Shown here: piece after piece, positions 60,401 to 64,000 of the stretch
Position numbering within the stretch: position 1 is the stretch's first letter
Layout of the letters: each line of letters starts with the position of its first letter
DNA from: Hypomyces perniciosus
Taxonomy: Eukaryota; Ascomycota; Sordariomycetes; Hypocreales; Hypocreaceae
Direction of reading: 5' to 3'
Assembly (NCBI GenBank): GCA_008477525.1
Contig: SPDT01000004.1
Span: forward strand, 186,001-250,000
DNA: 64,000 nucleotides
Translations under genes and position numbers: made by a program
The notes under the pieces: generated by a model
What the model saw: the letters and a program-made list of their open reading frames with translations, nothing else
Database searches by the model: none
What the model was told of the DNA's origin: nothing

Positions 60401-63400
60401 ATATATTTAATAATTATTAGGCTTTTAATATAATACTATATTAACTGCTATTTAATTAATAAAAGTTAATAAATAATAAATTAAAAAGCGCAGAAATAGT
60501 ATTTACTGTTTTTAATATAGTAATAAACTATAAACCTTTTTCCTAAAAAAGTATAGCTTTTAATAAATTAATTATTTATTAAAAAGATTTAATAAAACTG
60601 CTAAAAAACTAAAAAATATTTATAAAATACTTATTTGAAGATAAGTTTAAATAGACGATATATAATAAAATTAACTTTCTGTATATAAAAGGAACCTAGT
60701 AAAAGATATTATATTTAAAAGTAACAATAAAGCTATTACTAATATATTAAGTTTTTACTTATAAATGTAACTAATATAAAAATCTAGAATATTATAAAGT
60801 TTACTTTATAGTTTATAAGGATTTATAAAAGCACTTTACTATAAAAAGTATATATATAGTTATATTAATAGCGCGTTCTTTTTATATATTTATTACTTTT
60901 ATAGTAAGATTTAACTTTAAGTTAAAGTAATATAATATTAAAAATGCTTTTTTAATACTTTAAGGGATAAAAACTTAAAACTAGTTATATATAAGCTCTT
61001 TAAGGGTTTTAAGTAGTTAAATATTTATTTAAAGCTCGCGAAAGCTTTATATAGTTGAAAGGACTTACTTAAGCTATAGTTTAATAAATTATTTTTAACT
61101 TTCAAGTAATAAAGGTTAATTTTAAGCTTTAAAAACCTTTATCTCTTTTATAATAAAGTTTAAAAGATCTTTATTATATTTTATATAAATAATATTTTGA
61201 TTATATATTATTATAATAATAAAGCTTTTTATATTTAACTATTAAATACTTTAAAAGTAAAGTATAAGCTTTATAGTAATAGAGATATATAATAGTTTTT
61301 AGGGATTAAGATTACCTATAATTATATAAAGTATAAGATATATCTTCCCTATAAAACCTATTTTAAAAAAATTGCAAAATAATTTAAGTTTATTAAAGGA
61401 ATATAGTGTTTTATAATTCTAATACTTATTATAAAGCTTTAGAAAAGTATATTATAAACTTTTAAAGTAACTATTAAAATATATTAAAAGAAAATAGGAT
61501 TAATACTCTATATAGCTATTATAATAAAGCCTAATATAGCTTATAGAGCCTTAATTATATTATAGTTTTTAATTAACCTTAATAAAAAGTACTTTAAACC
61601 AGTTAATTAACTAATCCATTATTTATATATATAGTGTTTTTTAGCTTTTTAATATATAGGGAAAAAAGAAATATAAGTTTTAACTGCTTTAAGTAGTATT
61701 TCCTTTACTAATAATATAAATACTTAAAGATTATTTTAAAGGTATTTTATTATACTTTTTTTAAACTTTATCCTATAAAATATAATACATTAAAGTACTA
61801 TTAATATATTTATAATAAAAGCTAAACTGCTTACCTTTATTTAAATAGTAAAAGAGGCTATAAGTTTATATTGCTTTTTTTTAAAACTAAAATTTAAGGC
61901 TAGTATTAACTAGAATATTAACTATAATCAATAATTAACTATATACTTTCTAATTAAAGAGAGTATATAAATTAATATTTACTTATATTATATTAATATA
62001 TACAATACATAGCTTTAATAGGAATACTAGAAATAATTATTTATAATTTTATATGTTTCTATTAACCTTATACCTATTAATAGGCTTATTAAAGCTTTAC
62101 TATAATAGCGCTTTAAATACTTTAAAGTATTATTAAACTTAGCAGATATATAGTTAGTGGAATAAAATATATAAAAATATAGGAAACTAGTTAATTTTAG
62201 CCTATAGGCTATATACTATAAGGGGTATATTTTATTACTGCAATAACTATTCTCTAAAAACTTTCTAGCCTTTACGCGCCTATATGCAAAAGGCATTATT
62301 ATTATTATTATTATTACTACTATTTAAAGCAGCAGCCTCTTTAAAGTAAACTAAGTTCTCCTTCTTTAATAAATTAAATTAAAGGTATAATGCCTTTTTA
62401 TACTGAGTTGCTATTTAATTATATAAGCTTATAAATATATAAAGAAAAGAGAGTATATTTATTTAATTATCTTTTTTATTTATAGCTTAAAAAAGCCAGT
62501 ATATAATTTATATAAGCATTAAATAACTATATAGTATATAATTAAATTAAATAATATAAATAAATTATAAAGGAGTTTATTAAAAGGTATATTAGTAATT
62601 ACTATTAAAGTAAACAGTATACTGCTAAAAGTAGGCGATAGAAATATATTAAGAGAAGTCTTTTTTACTGGTAATTGCTAACTTTAAGTCACTTTTATAA
62701 AAAAGGGATAATAGTATAGTAGTAGTAGGGGCAGGAGCAGTAGCGGTAGTAGAGGTAGAAGTGGGAGCAGTTATTAAAGTAGCAGCAGCAGCAGTAATAA
62801 AGGCAGGGGCTAGAGCAGAAGCAATAGCTGCTTTAACAGTAAGGCGTGCTTTATAAGCAGCTGTAATGGCAGTAGTATAGCGCGCGTTAAGAGCGGCAAA
62901 AGCTGCAATATCCTTTAACTAGGCCAGACTAGCTGGCGCAGGAGTAGGAGCTAGAGTAGGAGCTGGTGCAGGAGTAGGAGCAGTAATAGGTATAGCCGCT
63001 TAGCCAGCTAAGCGATTAATACCGCGATAAGCTACCTTTAGGGGGCGACTATAACTATACTTTATTAATAAAGTATTTTTCTCTTGCAATTTCGCTATTA
63101 GCTAATAAATATATAGTGTAAAAGGAATTAGTTAAAAGTGTAATATTTATAGCAGGAGCTATACTGCTATTGCTGTTAATATTAATATTGATATTGTTAT
63201 TAATATTAATAATAATAATGTTAATAATTAAAGAAAAAGAGCGAGAAATAAGGCTGGGGGGCAGTTAATATACTTATTCTAGCTATTTAGGACCTATTTA
63301 CCTACTTAAAAGCTTTATTATTTAATTTCCTATTATTATAGAATAATAATAGCTATAGCGCTTATATTCTTTTTACCTCTATAATAGAATATCGATATAT

Positions 63401-63792
63401 ATTTATAATAAAGAGCTTTTAATTAAATAAAGATACTCTAGAAGCGCGGCCAGTTAGTTATAATACTATAGATAAGTTAAAGTAGCAGTTAATAAAGTAT
63501 TAGGAATAGCTTTATTAACTGGGGGGTATATTAGGTTAAGTAGGCCGGGGCCTTACTGTTTATTAGCGCTAGGGAGCTCTTATCTGCTATATAAGTAAAT
63601 ATAAGCTGATATATATATTATATAAGCAATATATTAGACTATGTAGGCGCTTATAAAGCGCCTGTATACAGCTTCTTCTTTATGTTAGCTATATATATAT
63701 AGCGAGGCCACTACGGTATATTCTCTTTTATAGAATCAAGCTTCGTTTCCTATCTCTCTATACTCTATATAGCTGTGCCGCGCTCCGCCACA

Positions 63793-64000
63793 ATAGTTTT
63801 TCCTGCAATTCTATAATTAATAGTAATAAAGTTTTGTTTTTAATAGTGGCTTTATTAAGCTGTTAATAGTCTATAATTAACTGCAGTTTGCCCCCTTTTT
63901 TAATATAAATATAAATAGATAGCCTGCTTCCAATAAAAAAGGTTGGATATACTTTTTAGCTAGTATATCGCTTAAATAGTTATATAGACTTTTAAGCTCT
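63793..64000 (-). mobile_element. Continuation of the interrupted gypsy reverse transcriptase
   Basis: On the minus strand it reads …YNYL.DILA…, an AGYLF-type segment, then KKGGKLQLIIDY, the start of a gypsy-type reverse transcriptase (cf. KKdGkLRlcVDYR). It joins 56275 once the Copia insertion is taken into account, and it runs off the window. Confidence 0.8.

Larger units (their letters stand above)
56276..63792 (+). mobile_element. Copia element nested in the gypsy reverse transcriptase, RIP-degraded
   Basis: Flanked by ATAGT on both sides (56271-56275 and 63793-63797). The 3' LTR (63529-63792) is 264 bp; the 5' LTR (56276-56461) is only 186 bp because its last third is deleted. GTTATAAGCCTAAG stands at the primer-binding position. 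The interior is collinear with the complete copy at 40.3-47.5 kb (gag, integrase, reverse transcriptase, RNase H remnants), with a miniature LTR element inserted at 59975-60400. Confidence 0.9.

Noticed and set aside
35786..64000. Regularly recurring AT-rich repeats that could suggest a CRISPR-like array or origin
   Set aside because: Repeats are LTR-element copies of irregular spacing in a eukaryotic genome; no repeat-spacer periodicity.

Overview
The window is nuclear DNA of a filamentous ascomycete (Pezizomycotina). Genes have short introns (47-72 bp) with GTAAGT-type donors and CTAAC/CTGAC branch sites, one gene is a fungal reducing PKS-NRPS, and large tracts are A+T-saturated retroelements in which CAA/CAG/TGG-type codons have become stops, the pattern left by repeat-induced point mutation (RIP). 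The species cannot be named from the sequence.

Layout. (1) 1-14.35 kb is the edge of a secondary-metabolite cluster. A PKS-NRPS hybrid on the minus strand (start 11360, three exons visible, running off the left edge within its terminal reductase domain) is divergent from a stand-alone enoyl reductase at 13183-14349 (+). The synthase has an enoyl-reductase region without a usable nucleotide-binding loop, so the two proteins should work together: PKS plus trans-ER build the polyketide, and C-A-T-R add an amino acid and release the product. A ~155-bp MITE lies between them. (2) 14.4-17.4 kb is a RIP-damaged LTR-element graveyard that bounds the cluster on the right. (3) 17.4-35.8 kb is an island of normal composition. 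It holds LINE (Tad1-like) fragments at 18.6-19.7 and 28.6-30.7 kb, a nine-exon secreted-protein gene on the minus strand (20357-23460) broken by an 8-bp duplication, a divergent HExxH metalloprotease-like gene (24215-25473) broken by one extra base, two oppositely oriented gypsy solo LTRs, and an apparently intact two-exon Myb/SANT-like gene (32270-33770, minus).

(4) 35.8-64 kb is almost wholly retroelement: a 5'-truncated gypsy copy with chromodomain remnant (+), a complete Copia element with 264-bp LTRs and CTAGC target duplications (40345-47483), a half Copia (47887-~50160), an unidentified RIP-damaged tract, and a minus-strand gypsy copy (52646-64000+) split in its reverse transcriptase by another Copia (56276-63792, ATAGT duplications).

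The least expected structures are two very small LTR elements (531 and 426 bp, with 76-80-bp LTRs), each inserted in a Copia copy with ATATA duplications and each followed by the same half-tRNA-like primer-binding motif as the Copia elements. They look like non-autonomous TRIM elements that may be mobilised by the Copia family.

No tRNA, rRNA or CRISPR array was found.
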